A stretch of DNA of 64,000 bases from Pseudomonas sp. ok272. GTDB lineage: Bacteria; Pseudomonadota; Gammaproteobacteria; Pseudomonadales; Pseudomonadaceae. Both the position numbers and the translations under genes were made by a program. The notes below the pieces were generated by a model that searched no databases, was not told the origin of the DNA, and was given only the letters and a program-made list of their open reading frames with translations. Shown piece by piece: positions 1 through 9,258 of the stretch (positions are counted from its first letter, which is position 1; the number at the start of each line of letters is the position of its first letter). The stretch lies in contig NZ_FOCB01000002.1 of the NCBI RefSeq assembly GCF_900109995.1, forward strand, positions 14,247-78,246, in the 5' to 3' direction.

Positions 1-145
1 TAATGCCAGTCAGTTAAGGCGCCAAACCTGTGGGAGCGAGCCTGCTCGCGAAGACGGCAACACAGCCAACATCTCCGTTGACTGACCTACTGCTATCGCG
101 AGCAGGCTCGCTCCCACGCGGGTTTCGCTTAACTGACTGGCATTA
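1..145. mobile_element. MITE-like element (copy A) enclosing a REP pair
   Basis: The element is bounded by an 18-bp perfect inverted repeat, TAATGCCAGTCAGTTAAG at 1-18 and its complement at 128-145. It encloses two inverted REP units (about 30-54 and 96-117). It has no coding capacity. The reverse complement of this copy matches 50217-50361 over its whole length with about one mismatch. It is followed at 146-154 by GGGCAAGCC, the same 9 bases that flank copy B on both sides. The left flank lies outside the window, so a target duplication cannot be checked here. Seen directly: the inverted repeat and the second copy. Inferred: non-autonomous transposition by a transposase encoded elsewhere. 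Confidence 0.75.
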
Positions 146-203
146 GGGCAAGCCTCGCTCCTACAAGGAATTGAGCTGCCCCCGGATGTGTGTCGTGGAC
201 CAG

Positions 204-292
204 GGTGGGAGCGGGCTTGCTCGCGAAAGCGGTGGGCCCGTCAATGGTGATGTCGAATGTGCCGGCACCTTCGCCGGCAAGCCGGTCTCGCA
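204..292. repeat. REP pair (REPIN)
   Basis: A left REP arm (GTGGGAGCGGGCTTGCTCGC) is paired with a diverged right arm reading TTCGCCGGCAAGCCGGTCTC. It lies downstream of the quinone oxidoreductase gene at the end of the operon. Confidence 0.8.
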
Positions 293-342
293 CACATGAG
301 GTCTGCTACATGCAATCTCCCTCAGGAGGTCTGTGGCGTCTG

Positions 343-1053
343 TCAGACTTGGGTGGCGAGCGGATACAGCCGCTCATCGAACTGCTCCAGGCGCGGGAAG
401 GCCAGTGGCTGTTCGTCACTGAGGTGTTGCAGGCGTCGGTCGTAGTCCACCAAAAACGCCTGGCGCGCCTCATCGCTGATGTACGGCACGTGCCAGGCCA
501 CGAACGGTTCCAGCACGTCGAACCCGACGTAGGCCAAGGTCCCGCGCAGGATCGGCCGCAGCATGTCTTCGAGTGGGCCGTGGATCGCGCCTTCGCCAAA
601 CATGTGCTCGCGCCCGCCCAGGGTCACGGTCACCAGGGCCTTCTTGCCCGCCAGCCCGCCTTGGTCGTAGAAGCGTTTGCCGCCGTAGCAGACGCCCGAG
701 ACCAGCACCCGGTCGATCCAGCCCTTGAGCATCGCCGGGGCCGAGAACCAGAAGATCGGGAAGTTGAGGATCAGCAAGTCGGCCCACAACAGCTTGTCCA
801 ACTCGGCCTGGATGTCCGGCGCCAGGGATTGGCTCTTCACGCCCAGGCGTTGTTCCAGGGCATAGACCAGGTACTCGGGGTTTTCCCGCGAGGAAAAGTC
901 ATCGGCGCTGGCCACCGGGTTCCAGTTCATCGCGTACAGATCACTGACCTGCACCTCGTGGCCCTGGGCCTCAAGGCTAGCGACTGCCTGGTCGCGCAAC
1001 GCGGCGGTGAAGGAGTTTGGCTCGGGGTGGGCGTGGACGATCAGTACGTTCAT
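343..1053 (-). CDS. NAD(P)H:quinone oxidoreductase, flavodoxin-like fold
   Basis: This 236-aa protein belongs to the flavodoxin-like NAD(P)H dehydrogenase (quinone) family (KefF/YwrO/NQO type), cytosolic FMN or FAD enzymes that reduce quinones by two electrons. The N-terminus (MNVLIVHAHPEPNSF) is the flavin-phosphate loop typical of the family. The segment around residues 98-115 (FPIFWFSAPAMLKGWIDRV) is the second diagnostic motif, and GG(R)E follows near residue 147. A good Shine-Dalgarno (AAGGAACC) precedes the ATG. The gene starts 9 bp after the ABC ATPase stop, so it is probably the last gene of the transport operon. From memory, P. aeruginosa also has a quinone oxidoreductase gene (PA4975) beside aruH, so this position may be ancestral. 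The physiological substrate cannot be read from sequence. Confidence 0.85.
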   Translation of the reverse strand: MNVLIVHAHPEPNSFTAALRDQAVASLEAQGHEVQVSDLYAMNWNPVASADDFSSRENPEYLVYALEQRLGVKSQSLAPDIQAELDKLLWADLLILNFPIFWFSAPAMLKGWIDRVLVSGVCYGGKRFYDQGGLAGKKALVTVTLGGREHMFGEGAIHGPLEDMLRPILRGTLAYVGFDVLEPFVAWHVPYISDEARQAFLVDYDRRLQHLSDEQPLAFPRLEQFDERLYPLATQV

Positions 1054-1062
1054 GGTGGTTCC

Positions 1063-2706
1063 TTAGACTTGTTCCAACGTAGGGGTGGTGTTCGAGGCGC
1101 GGCTGGCCAGCAGGTTGTCGAGCCAGTCGGGGTCCATTTGCGGTTCGGAAGAAAACAGCAGCCCGGTGTAGTCCTGGTGCGGCGGGGTAAAGATCGCATG
1201 GCGCGAACCGTGGTCCACCACCCTGCCCCGTTGCATCACCAGCACCTCATCGGCAATCGCGCGCACGGTGGCGACGTCGTGGGTGATGAACAGGTAGGCC
1301 ACGCCCAGTTGCCGCTGGATGCGGTCCAGCAACTTGAGCACGCCCTCGGCCACCAGTTGATCCAGCGCCGAGGTGACTTCGTCGCAGATGATCAACTGCG
1401 GCTCGGCGGCCAGCGCCCGGGCGATGCACACCCGTTGCTTCTGCCCACCGGACAGCTCGCGAGGCTGGCGTTCCATGTACTGCGCCGGGTCGAGTTCGAT
1501 CATCTCCAGCAGCTCAGCCACTCGGGCGCGCATTGCCTTGCCCTTGAGGCCCAGGTAGAAGGTCAGCGGCCGGCCGATGATGTCGACGATGCGCTGGCGT
1601 GGGTTCAAGGCGGTGTCGGGGATCTGGTAGATCATCTGGATGCGCCGCAGTTGCTCCTTGCTGCGCTGGCGAAAGTCCGCCGGTAGCGGCGCGCCGTCAT
1701 ACAGCACCTGGCCATAGGTCGGCGGCAGCAGCCCGGTGATCAGTCGCGCGGTGGAGCTTTTGCCGCTGCCCGACTCGCCGATCACCGCCAGGGTCTGACC
1801 GCGATAGAGCTTGAGGGACACGTCGTGCAACACCGGTTGCTGGCCATAGGCCGCGCAGCTGTTGCGCAGTTCCAGCAAGGGCGCTTCCTGCTGCGGCAAC
1901 GCCTTGGGTTCGGTGCGGAAGCTGCGCACCGCCCACAACGATTTCGTATAAGCCTGTTGCGGGGCACCGAGCATAGTGCGCGTATCCGCTTCTTCCACCA
2001 GCTTGCCGTGGCGCAACACCATGATCCGGTCGGCCATCTGCGCCACCACCGCCAGGTCATGGCTGATGTAGATCGCCGCACTGCCAAAGGTGGTCACCGC
2101 ATCACGAATCGCCGCCAGCACTTCGATCTGGGTGGTGACGTCCAGGGCGGTGGTCGGTTCGTCGAAGATGATCAGGTCCGGGTGGCAGGCCATGGCCATG
2201 GCGGTCATCACCCGTTGCAACTGCCCGCCCGAGACTTGATGGGGATAGCGCTGGCCGATGGTCTCCGGATTGGGCAGGCGCAGCACCCGATACAGCTCCA
2301 CCGCCTCGCGCATGGCCTGGGCGCGGCTGATGCCGCCGTTGATCACCGCCGTTTCGACGTGCTGGTCGATCAGCCGGTGCGCCGGGTTGAAGGAGGCCGC
2401 CGCGCTTTGTGCGACATACGCGATGCGCAGGCCACGCAGCTTGCGCAAGGCCTCGGGCTTGGCCTTGAGCAGGTCGATGCCATCGAACTGCACCGAGCCG
2501 CCGGTGATCCGGCAGCCATCGCGGGTGTAGCCCATGGCGGCCAGGCCCAGCGTCGACTTGCCGGCCCCCGACTCGCCGATCAGCCCCAGCACCTCGCCCC
2601 GTTGCAGCGTCAGGTCGATGCCCTTGATCAGCGGATGCCAGGCGTCTTCGTAGTGACCTTCGATGTGCAGGTCGCGGATGTGCAGCAAAGGTTGTGGTGT
2701 AGTCAT
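1063..2706 (-). CDS. Dipeptide/oligopeptide-type ABC transporter, fused double ATPase
   Basis: This 547-aa protein has two complete ABC ATPase modules in tandem, equivalent to DppD plus DppF in one chain. Walker A motifs are GESGAGKST in the first half and GESGSGKSS in the second. Signature motifs are SGGQLQRV and SGGQKQRV, and Walker B ends are IIFDEPT and IICDEVTS. The chosen ATG at 2706 has AAGGA nine bases upstream. An in-frame ATG at 2715 has no spacing to that site and overlaps the permease stop, so it is less likely. A longer open frame continues upstream only because the permease gene is open in this frame. The protein energises the two permeases immediately upstream. The second Walker B has Glu-Val-Thr in place of the usual Glu-Pro-Thr, a common variant in this family. 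Confidence 0.92.
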   Translation of the reverse strand: MTTPQPLLHIRDLHIEGHYEDAWHPLIKGIDLTLQRGEVLGLIGESGAGKSTLGLAAMGYTRDGCRITGGSVQFDGIDLLKAKPEALRKLRGLRIAYVAQSAAASFNPAHRLIDQHVETAVINGGISRAQAMREAVELYRVLRLPNPETIGQRYPHQVSGGQLQRVMTAMAMACHPDLIIFDEPTTALDVTTQIEVLAAIRDAVTTFGSAAIYISHDLAVVAQMADRIMVLRHGKLVEEADTRTMLGAPQQAYTKSLWAVRSFRTEPKALPQQEAPLLELRNSCAAYGQQPVLHDVSLKLYRGQTLAVIGESGSGKSSTARLITGLLPPTYGQVLYDGAPLPADFRQRSKEQLRRIQMIYQIPDTALNPRQRIVDIIGRPLTFYLGLKGKAMRARVAELLEMIELDPAQYMERQPRELSGGQKQRVCIARALAAEPQLIICDEVTSALDQLVAEGVLKLLDRIQRQLGVAYLFITHDVATVRAIADEVLVMQRGRVVDHGSRHAIFTPPHQDYTGLLFSSEPQMDPDWLDNLLASRASNTTPTLEQV

Positions 2707-2708
2707 GT

Positions 2709-3536
2709 TCAGCATTCCTTGAGCCCGCTGGATTTGTGCAGCATCCAGTCGACGACGAAGTTGACGCTGACCGTGATCAACGCCACGGCCAGGGCGGGCA
2801 GCAGCGGGCTGATGTCGCCAAAGGTGATCAGCACCGCGTTGTCGCGCACCATGCTGCCCCAGTCGGCGGTGGGCGGTTGGATGCCCAGGCCGAGGAAGGA
2901 CAGCGCACTGATGAACAGGAACACAAAGCAAAAGCGCAGGCCGAACTCGGCAATCAGCGGTGCGGCGGCGTTGGGCAGGACCTCGCGAGTCACCAGCCAC
3001 CACAGGCCTTCGCCGCGCAGGCGGGCGGCTTCGACGAAGTCCTGCACCACCACGTTCATCGCCACCGCGCGGGACAGGCGGAACACCCGTGTCGCATCCA
3101 GCAGCGCGATCACCAGCACCAGGGACGTGGCGTTGGTGCCGACCACGCTGAGGATCAGCAAGGCGAAGATCAATTGCGGGATCGCCATCAGGATGTCCAC
3201 CACCCGCGACAAGCCCTGGTCGATCAGCCCGCCCTTGATGGCGGCGATCAAGCCGCACAGACCACCGAGGGCGAACGCCAGCAGCGTGGTGAGGAAGGCA
3301 ATGCCCAGGGTGTTGCGGGCGCCGTAGATCAGCCGGGTCAGCATGTCGCGCCCCAGGTTGTCGGTGCCCAGCACGAACTGCCCGCCCCACGGGGCGAAGC
3401 CCTCGCCCACCACCTGGGTTTCCCCGAACGGCGCCAGGACCGGCGCGAACACCGCGACGACGATGTAGACCAGGATCACCAGCAGGCCGAACTGGGCGCT
3501 CAAGGGCGCACGGAGTAATTGCTTGATCAGGTTCAT
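2709..3536 (-). CDS. ABC transporter permease, DppC/OppC type
   Basis: This 275-aa inner-membrane permease has an N-terminal membrane helix (about residues 15-40), a short periplasmic loop with GTDNLGRDMLTRLIYGAR, the diagnostic OppC/DppC motif, and five further hydrophobic segments. The EAA loop is near residues 165-190 (FVEAARLRGEG). It sits 3 bp before the ATPase start and 3 bp after the DppB-type permease stop, so the three are one operon. It forms the transmembrane channel with its partner permease. The substrate class (peptide, nickel or opine-like) cannot be separated by permease sequence. Its place within the arginine transaminase operon suggests a guanidino compound or arginine-containing peptide. 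Confidence 0.92.
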   Translation of the reverse strand: MNLIKQLLRAPLSAQFGLLVILVYIVVAVFAPVLAPFGETQVVGEGFAPWGGQFVLGTDNLGRDMLTRLIYGARNTLGIAFLTTLLAFALGGLCGLIAAIKGGLIDQGLSRVVDILMAIPQLIFALLILSVVGTNATSLVLVIALLDATRVFRLSRAVAMNVVVQDFVEAARLRGEGLWWLVTREVLPNAAAPLIAEFGLRFCFVFLFISALSFLGLGIQPPTADWGSMVRDNAVLITFGDISPLLPALAVALITVSVNFVVDWMLHKSSGLKEC

Positions 3537-3539
3537 GGG

Positions 3540-4499
3540 CTACCCCTTCGGATGCATCAGGCGTGGGTTGCTGGCGATGGACAGTACATCGGCGCTGGTG
3601 TTGAGCAGGATGTAGGTCGCCGCAAAGATCAGGCTGCATGCCTGTACCACCGGGATGTCGCGCTTGGCCACCGAGTCCACCAGCAGTTGGCCCAGGCCCG
3701 GGTAGACGAACACCACCTCGACCACGACCACGCCGACCACCAGGTACGCCAGGTTCAGCGCCACCACGTTGACGATCGGTGCCAGCGCGTTGGGCAGTGC
3801 GTGGCGAAAGATGATCCGCGACTGGCTGATGCCCTTGAGCCGGGCCATTTCGATGTAGGGGCTGGCCAGCAGGTTGATCAGCGAGGCGCGGGTCATGCGC
3901 ATCATCTGCGCGATGACCACCAGGCTCAGGGTGGTCACCGGCAGAATCGAGCGCTCCAGCACCGTGCCGAAGGAGGCATCCGGCGCCAGGTTGGAGATGC
4001 TCGGGAACCAGCCCAGCTTGACCGAGAACACCAGGATCAGCAGGTAGGCGACGAAGAACTCGGGGAACGACACCGCGCTCAGGGCCGAGGTGTTGAGCAG
4101 GCGATCGAACCAGCTGTTGCGGTACAGCGCTGCCAGCATCCCCAGCAACAGGGCCAACGGCACCGAGACCAGCGCCGCCAGCAGCGCCAGGCGAAAGGTG
4201 TTGCCCAGGCGGGTGCCGACCAGGTCGGCAATCGGTCGCTGGTTGGCCAGCGACACGCCGAGGTCGCCGTGCAGCAGTTGCCAGATCCAGTGCCCGAAGC
4301 GCGTCACGGGCGACATGTCCAGGCCCAGTTGGGCGCGGAATGCGGCCACGGTTTCCGGGGTGGCCGACTGGCCCAGCATGGCCTGGGCGATGTCGCCCGG
4401 GAGCATGCCGACGGCCAGGAAAATAATCACCGAGACGGCGAACAGCGACAACAGGCCCAGGGCCAAGCGCTGGAGGAGCAGTTTGAACAGGCTATTCAT
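3540..4499 (-). CDS. ABC transporter permease, DppB/OppB type
   Basis: This 319-aa inner-membrane permease begins with a membrane helix and LFAVSVIIFLAVGMLPGD, the usual OppB/DppB start. The periplasmic loop carries the family's Ala-Glu-like spacing, and the EAA loop reads IEMARLKGISQ near residue 210. The open frame extends 28 codons further upstream, but that extension is translated REP sequence. The ATG at 4499 has AAGGAA at ideal spacing. It partners the DppC-type permease 3 bp downstream. A REP pair (4541-4630) separates it from the binding protein gene, which may lower expression of the membrane genes relative to the binding protein. Confidence 0.92.
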   Translation of the reverse strand: MNSLFKLLLQRLALGLLSLFAVSVIIFLAVGMLPGDIAQAMLGQSATPETVAAFRAQLGLDMSPVTRFGHWIWQLLHGDLGVSLANQRPIADLVGTRLGNTFRLALLAALVSVPLALLLGMLAALYRNSWFDRLLNTSALSAVSFPEFFVAYLLILVFSVKLGWFPSISNLAPDASFGTVLERSILPVTTLSLVVIAQMMRMTRASLINLLASPYIEMARLKGISQSRIIFRHALPNALAPIVNVVALNLAYLVVGVVVVEVVFVYPGLGQLLVDSVAKRDIPVVQACSLIFAATYILLNTSADVLSIASNPRLMHPKG

Positions 4500-4540
4500 C
4501 GTGCGGTTCCTTGAAATGGGCCACGCGCTACACATCCCCT

Positions 4541-4630
4541 TGTGGGAGCGGGCTTGCTCGCGAATTGGATCTGTCAGTGACACCTACCGTGACTGACCCA
4601 TCGCTTTCGCGAGCAAGCCCGCTCCCACAG
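4541..4630. repeat. REP pair (REPIN)
   Basis: Two near-perfect inverted REP units (GTGGGAGCGGGCTTGCTCGC and its complement) are separated by about 45 bp. They sit between the binding protein gene and its permease genes inside one operon. Confidence 0.9.
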
Positions 4631-4653
4631 TTGATCTTCAGTGTTCTGATGAC

Positions 4654-6243
4654 CTACGCCTGCCACCAACGCTCAATCACCCGTAACCCATCCAACTCAC
4701 CATAGGGTGCGGTCAACGGGCCGTGGGCGACGCGGTTCGAGCGCGCGGCCACGGAGCTGGCGAACAGCGGCACAATCGCCCCGCCGTCGTCGCGGCACAG
4801 GGCCTGCATTTCGTTGTACATCTCGCGGCGCAGCGGTTCGTTCATCTCGCCACGGGCGGCGTTGAGCAACTGGTTGAAGCGCGGGTTGTCCCAGTGGGTT
4901 TCGTTCCAGGCCGCGCCCTTGGCGTAGCCGATGCTGAACATGCGGTCGGCGGTCAGGCTGGAGTACCAGAACGAGGTGGTGAACGGTTGCTTCATCCACA
5001 CGTTGGAGAAAAACCCGTCGGCCGGCTCGCGCACCACGTCGATGTCGATCCCGCCCGCGCGGGCCTGCTCCTTGAACAGCACCGAGGCATCCACCGCGCC
5101 GGTGTAGGCGGCATCGGAGGCTTGCAGGCGCACTTTGAACGACTCCATGCCCGCCTGTTTGAGGTAGAAGCGCGATTTGTCCGGGTCGTATGTGCGCTGC
5201 TCCAGGGCCGGGTTGAGGAAGCGACTGCCGGGCTGGATCGGGTGGTCGTTGCCCACCAGGCCGTAGCCGTACAGCACCGAGGCCAGCAGGGTCTCGCGGT
5301 TGATCGCGTGCTTCATCGCTAGGCGCACGTTGTTGTCCTTGAACACCTGGCTGTCGCACAGCATCGGGAAGGTGTAGTGCTGGGCGCCCTTGGTTTCCTC
5401 GATCACCAGGTTGGGGTTGCGCTTGAGCAACGCCACGGTCTTGAGGTCAACCTTGTTGATCACGTCCACTTGCCCGGTGACCAGGGCGTTGACCCGCGCC
5501 GCGCCGTCGGCGATGGCGATCAGCTCGGCGCTGGCGAAGTGCGCCCTGCCCGGCTTCCAGTAATCGGGGCTGCGCTCCAGGGTCATGCGCACGCCCGGCT
5601 CGAAGTCCTTGAGGCGATAGCCGCCGGTGCCGCTGCCGGTTTGCCAGTCGGCCACCCCGTCCTGGCTCGGCATGATCGCCAAGTGATAGTCGGCGACCAC
5701 GTAGGAGAAGTCGGCGTTGCCCGAGTGCAGTTCGAACACCACGCTGTCCGGGCTGGCCGCGCTGACCTTGGCCACGTCGCCCAGCACGGTCTTGGCCGCC
5801 GAGGTGGACTTGTCCCCCAGGTGATGCTGGATCGACGCGACGACGTCATCGGCGGTGAGGGTCTTGCCGTTATGGAAGGTCACGCCCTGGCGCAGTTTGA
5901 AGGTCCAGACGCGCGCATCGGGGCTCGACACCCAGCTTTCGGCCAGCTCGGGAATCGCGGTGCCTTCCACGGAGATCTCGGTCAGGGTGTTGTAGACTGC
6001 CGAGAAGCCGACGAAGGTGAAGGTGTCGGCCCACGACCCCGGGTCCTTGGAGTCGGTGGTGCTGCCACCGGCCAGGCCCAGGCGCAACACACCGCCGGGC
6101 TTGGGCGCGGAGGTTTCGGCGTAGGCACCGAACGGCAAGCCCAGGGCGAACGCCCCACCTACCGCAGCGGCGGCCGCGCTGTACTTCAAAAAGTCCCGAC
6201 GCGGGAAGTGTGAGTGAGTCATTTTGTTGTTGTTATCGCTCAT
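4654..6243 (-). CDS. Periplasmic substrate-binding protein, SBP_bac_5 family, Tat-exported
   Basis: This 529-aa family-5 extracellular solute-binding protein (dipeptide/nickel/opine type) serves the ABC transporter encoded just downstream. The N-terminus has a twin-arginine signal: PRRDFLKYS at residues 14-22, followed by an Ala-rich hydrophobic stretch and a cleavage site near AYA-ETS. The core motif VFNFKLRQGVTFHNG-like segment (VWTFKLRQGVTFHNGK) is near residue 117. Shine-Dalgarno AGGGG supports the ATG at 6243. Tat export is unusual for this family, in which most members use Sec, but Tat-exported members are known. Linkage to aruH and aruI hints that the ligand is a guanidino compound. 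The ligand pocket cannot be read by eye. Confidence 0.9.
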   Translation of the reverse strand: MSDNNNKMTHSHFPRRDFLKYSAAAAAVGGAFALGLPFGAYAETSAPKPGGVLRLGLAGGSTTDSKDPGSWADTFTFVGFSAVYNTLTEISVEGTAIPELAESWVSSPDARVWTFKLRQGVTFHNGKTLTADDVVASIQHHLGDKSTSAAKTVLGDVAKVSAASPDSVVFELHSGNADFSYVVADYHLAIMPSQDGVADWQTGSGTGGYRLKDFEPGVRMTLERSPDYWKPGRAHFASAELIAIADGAARVNALVTGQVDVINKVDLKTVALLKRNPNLVIEETKGAQHYTFPMLCDSQVFKDNNVRLAMKHAINRETLLASVLYGYGLVGNDHPIQPGSRFLNPALEQRTYDPDKSRFYLKQAGMESFKVRLQASDAAYTGAVDASVLFKEQARAGGIDIDVVREPADGFFSNVWMKQPFTTSFWYSSLTADRMFSIGYAKGAAWNETHWDNPRFNQLLNAARGEMNEPLRREMYNEMQALCRDDGGAIVPLFASSVAARSNRVAHGPLTAPYGELDGLRVIERWWQA

Positions 6244-6326
6244 TGCAGTTACCCCTGATCAACAGCTTAAGAAAGTCATCAACAACGTTTCAGGCATGAC
6301 CGATGTCTGCGGGTTGAACACCGATC

Positions 6327-6415
6327 CTGTGGCAGCGGGCTTGCTCGCGAAAGCGCTGGGTCAGACAACCGTGATGTCGACTGACACTCCCTCTTCGCGA
6401 GGCCCGCTCCCACAG
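6327..6415. repeat. REP pair (REPIN), partly degenerate
   Basis: The left arm reads TGTGGCAGCGGGCTTGCTCGC and the right arm CGCGAGGCCCGCTCCCACA. The right arm has lost a few bases of the core. It separates aruH from the transporter genes. Confidence 0.8.
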
Positions 6416-6431
6416 GTTTGGTGTCCATCGC

Positions 6432-7610
6432 TCACCCCTCCATCAATTGAGCGGCACACCGGGCAATCCGCCGGCAGGCATCAGCCAGCGGTTCGAGGTC
6501 GACCACCAGGCCCAGGCGGATATGCCCGGCCGCACTCGGCCCAAAGGCTTCGCCGGCCAACACCGACACGCCGTGACGGTCCAGCAGGCAGTCGGCAAAT
6601 GCTTGGGCACTGAGGCCGGTCTCGCGGATGTCGACCATCACGAACATCCCGCCATCGGGCTTCAACGCACGCAGGCCCGGGCAATCGGCGAGGTGTTCGC
6701 AGACCAGGTCGCGGCGCTGGCGGTAGGCCTCGCGCATCGCCGCCAGTTGCGGCAGCTCAACGGTCAGCGCCACCACGGCCGCATCCTGGATGAAGTCCGG
6801 CGAGCCGTAGAGCATGCACAGGGCGAGGTTTTCCAGGTGTGCGGCCAAGGCTGGCGGCGCCACCACCCAGCCCACGCGCCAGCCGGTCATGGCGTGGGAC
6901 TTGGACAGGCTGTTGAGGGTCGCGGTGCGCTCGGCCATGCCCGGCAAGCTCGCCGGGCTGACATGCTCGCCGTCGAACAGCAGCTCGCTGTAGACCTCAT
7001 CGCTGATCAACCACAGGTCGTGGCCGATGCACAGCTCGGCCAGCGCCTGCCAGGTGCTGCGCGACAGGCTGGCGCCCGACGGGTTGTGCGGGCTGTTCAG
7101 GGCCAGGGCGCGGGTGCGTGGGGTGATGCGCGCCGCGACGTCTTCGGGCAACACCCGAAAGCCATTCTCCGAACGCACCGGCACCGGGATCACCACCGCG
7201 CCGCAAGCACCAAACACCGCTTCATAGGTCACGTACATCGGCTCGGCGACGATCACTTCATCGCCGGGGTTGAGCACGCACTGCGCCACGCTGAACAGCG
7301 CGCACTGCGCCCCGGACAGCACGACGACCTGGTCGGCCACCACCGCCTGGCCGCTGCGCTGTTGATGGCGCCGGGCGATGGCCTCACGCAGGGCGGGTTT
7401 ACCGCGCACGTCGGCGTAGTGGGTGTGGCCGGCCAGCAGGCTGTCGATGGCGCCCTGGACGATGGGCATGGGGGTGTCGAAATCCGGGTCGCCCACCGAC
7501 AGCAGCAGGATGTCCGCACCCTGCTGGCGCAGGGCCAGGGCCCGGTAGTGGATATCCCAGGCGGCGGCACCGTCACCGGCGATACGTTGAGTCAGATCGG
7601 CAAAGCGCAT
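6432..7610 (-). CDS. aruH: Arginine:pyruvate transaminase AruH
   Basis: This 392-aa fold-type I, PLP-dependent class I/II aminotransferase is the length of P. aeruginosa AruH (about 393 aa). AruH moves the alpha-amino group of L-arginine to pyruvate, giving 2-ketoarginine and alanine. The PLP lysine lies in SLSKSHAMTGWRVGW, the Asn-Pro binding motif in NSPHNPSG, and the C-terminal arginine in HIRLGLV. A GTG at 7631 opens the frame earlier, but GAGGA lies seven bases before the ATG at 7610, which I prefer. The gene follows aruI by 30 bp. The identification rests mainly on context: a ketoacid decarboxylase upstream and AruS/AruR-type regulators nearby. The sequence alone would allow other amino-acid transaminases. 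Confidence 0.82.
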   Translation of the reverse strand: MRFADLTQRIAGDGAAAWDIHYRALALRQQGADILLLSVGDPDFDTPMPIVQGAIDSLLAGHTHYADVRGKPALREAIARRHQQRSGQAVVADQVVVLSGAQCALFSVAQCVLNPGDEVIVAEPMYVTYEAVFGACGAVVIPVPVRSENGFRVLPEDVAARITPRTRALALNSPHNPSGASLSRSTWQALAELCIGHDLWLISDEVYSELLFDGEHVSPASLPGMAERTATLNSLSKSHAMTGWRVGWVVAPPALAAHLENLALCMLYGSPDFIQDAAVVALTVELPQLAAMREAYRQRRDLVCEHLADCPGLRALKPDGGMFVMVDIRETGLSAQAFADCLLDRHGVSVLAGEAFGPSAAGHIRLGLVVDLEPLADACRRIARCAAQLMEG

Positions 7611-7640
7611 GGCCCTGTCCTCTTCATTCACACATCAATG

Positions 7641-9248
7641 TCAGTGAGCGCAAGCGTGCTTGAGCTCAATCAGGGTCACGCCGTTACGCTTGAAGCCATG
7701 GCGCAGGTCAGTTTGCAGCTCGGCCAGGTTTTGCGGCTGGCTCACCGTACAGCCGAACGCCCGGCCCAGGGCGGCGAAGTCCGGGTTGCGCGGCAGTACG
7801 CCAATCGGTTCGATGTCCAGGCCCAGCATGTCGTCGCGGATCTGCCCCAGGGCGTCGTTGTTCCACAGCAGCACCACCAGCGGGCTGTCGAGTTCTTCCA
7901 CCGCCGTCGCCAGTTCCTGGGCGGTGTAGAGGAAGCCGCCATCGCCCACCAACACCAGGCCGGCCCGCTGGGGCGCGCCGAACTTGGCGCCGATGCCGGC
8001 CGGCAGACCGTAGCCCAAGGTGCCGTAGCCGGTGGGGTGCAACCAACTGCGAATCGCCAGGCTATCAAAGGCGTAGTTGCCGGTGTAGGCCAGTTGGGTC
8101 ATGTCGGTGCTGATGAAGGCATCCGCCGGCAACTCGGCGGCGATGCGTTCGAGGATCGCTTGATGGATCGTTTGCAGGGGGCCATGGCCCGTCTTCACTG
8201 CCAACCGCAAGGCGGCGACCGCGGCCGTGGCGTGGCTGGCATCGCGGGTGACGCTGGGCAGGCGCTCCAGCAGTGCGCTGAGGGTTTGCTGGGCGTCGCC
8301 GTGCAAGGCCACTGCACAGGGGTAGAAGTCATTGAATTTGCGTGGGTCGATGTCGACGCGCAGCAGTTCGGCGTTGAGCGGCAGGCGCTCGCGCCAGTAG
8401 TCGGTGTCGGCCATTTCGGTGCCCACCGCCAGGACCACATCGGCTTGGGCGATCAACTGCCAGCCCGGCTCCACGCACAGGCTGGAGCCGGCATTGAGCG
8501 GCGCGTCCGGGGCCAGCAGGCCTTTGCCGGCGACGCTGGTGAACAGCGGCGCGGCCAGGCGGGAGCTGAGTTCGCCCAGTTCCTGGGCGGCATTCAAGGC
8601 ACCGCCACCGGCGATGATCATCGGCCGCTTGGCGCCGTTGAGTTTGGTGACGGCCTGTTCCAAGGCGTCGACGCTGGCCGGGCCACGACCGGGACGGCGC
8701 ACCACTTCATTGCTCCAATCGCGCGCGACCTGGGCCGACAGCACGTCCAGCGGCACCGAGATGTGCACCGGCCGCGGTCGTTCGCTGTCGAACACCGCGT
8801 AGGCCCGGGCAATCAGCTCGGGCAGGTCTTCGGCGGTCAAGGCCAGGGCCGAGAACGCGGTGATGGGCGCGGTCATGGCGCGCTGGTCCTGGGTCTCGTG
8901 CAGGCAACCCCAACCCTTGCCGAGGCTGGCGGTGTGGTTGACGCTGGAAATCACCAGCATCGGGATCGAGTCGGCATACGCCTGGCCGATCCCGGTGGCG
9001 GCGTTGGTCACGCCGGGACCGGTGATGATGAAGCACACGCCGGGCTTGCCGCTGACCCGCGCATAGCCGTCGGCCATGAAGCTGGCGCCTTGTTCGTGGC
9101 GAGTCAGGACATGGCGAATGCCGCTGCCGGGCAAGCCGCGGTACAGCTCCAGGGTGTGGACGCCGGGGATGCCGAACACGGTGTCGACGCCGTAGTTGGC
9201 CAACAGGCGAACCAGGGCCTGGCCCCCCGTCAGTGAAGTGCTTTGCAT
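7641..9248 (-). CDS. aruI: 2-ketoarginine (5-guanidino-2-oxopentanoate) decarboxylase AruI, ThDP-dependent
   Basis: This 535-aa thiamine-diphosphate enzyme has the three-domain acetolactate synthase/benzoylformate decarboxylase layout. The N-terminal catalytic glutamate is in LTRHEQGASFMADGYAR. The ThDP/Mg motif runs from GDGGFLYTAQ to LLWNNDALGQ near residues 430-460. AruI decarboxylates 2-ketoarginine to 4-guanidinobutyraldehyde. An ATG at 9266 is in frame, but the ATG at 9248 has AGGAA at good spacing. It begins 10 bp after the acyl-CoA ligase stop and is followed by aruH. The pairing with AruH makes the specific call likely. Acetolactate synthase is excluded by the lack of a small subunit and by context. 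Confidence 0.83.
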   Translation of the reverse strand: MQSTSLTGGQALVRLLANYGVDTVFGIPGVHTLELYRGLPGSGIRHVLTRHEQGASFMADGYARVSGKPGVCFIITGPGVTNAATGIGQAYADSIPMLVISSVNHTASLGKGWGCLHETQDQRAMTAPITAFSALALTAEDLPELIARAYAVFDSERPRPVHISVPLDVLSAQVARDWSNEVVRRPGRGPASVDALEQAVTKLNGAKRPMIIAGGGALNAAQELGELSSRLAAPLFTSVAGKGLLAPDAPLNAGSSLCVEPGWQLIAQADVVLAVGTEMADTDYWRERLPLNAELLRVDIDPRKFNDFYPCAVALHGDAQQTLSALLERLPSVTRDASHATAAVAALRLAVKTGHGPLQTIHQAILERIAAELPADAFISTDMTQLAYTGNYAFDSLAIRSWLHPTGYGTLGYGLPAGIGAKFGAPQRAGLVLVGDGGFLYTAQELATAVEELDSPLVVLLWNNDALGQIRDDMLGLDIEPIGVLPRNPDFAALGRAFGCTVSQPQNLAELQTDLRHGFKRNGVTLIELKHACAH

Positions 9249-9258
9249 GTTCAGTTCC

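Noticed and set aside
190..1686. Long plus-strand open frame of 498 codons
   Set aside because: It lies opposite the quinone oxidoreductase and ATPase genes, starts in REP sequence, and its protein is rich in His/Gln/Arg with no domain, as expected of a shadow frame in GC-rich DNA.
2707..3639. N-terminal extension of the double ATPase to 858 residues
   Set aside because: The extension is the permease gene read out of frame. The ATPase begins at 2706 with its own Shine-Dalgarno.
6447..9236. 929-codon plus-strand open frame over aruH and aruI
   Set aside because: It is the antisense shadow of two clearly recognisable enzymes; composition is His/Gln/Arg/Gly-rich and there is no ribosome-binding site.
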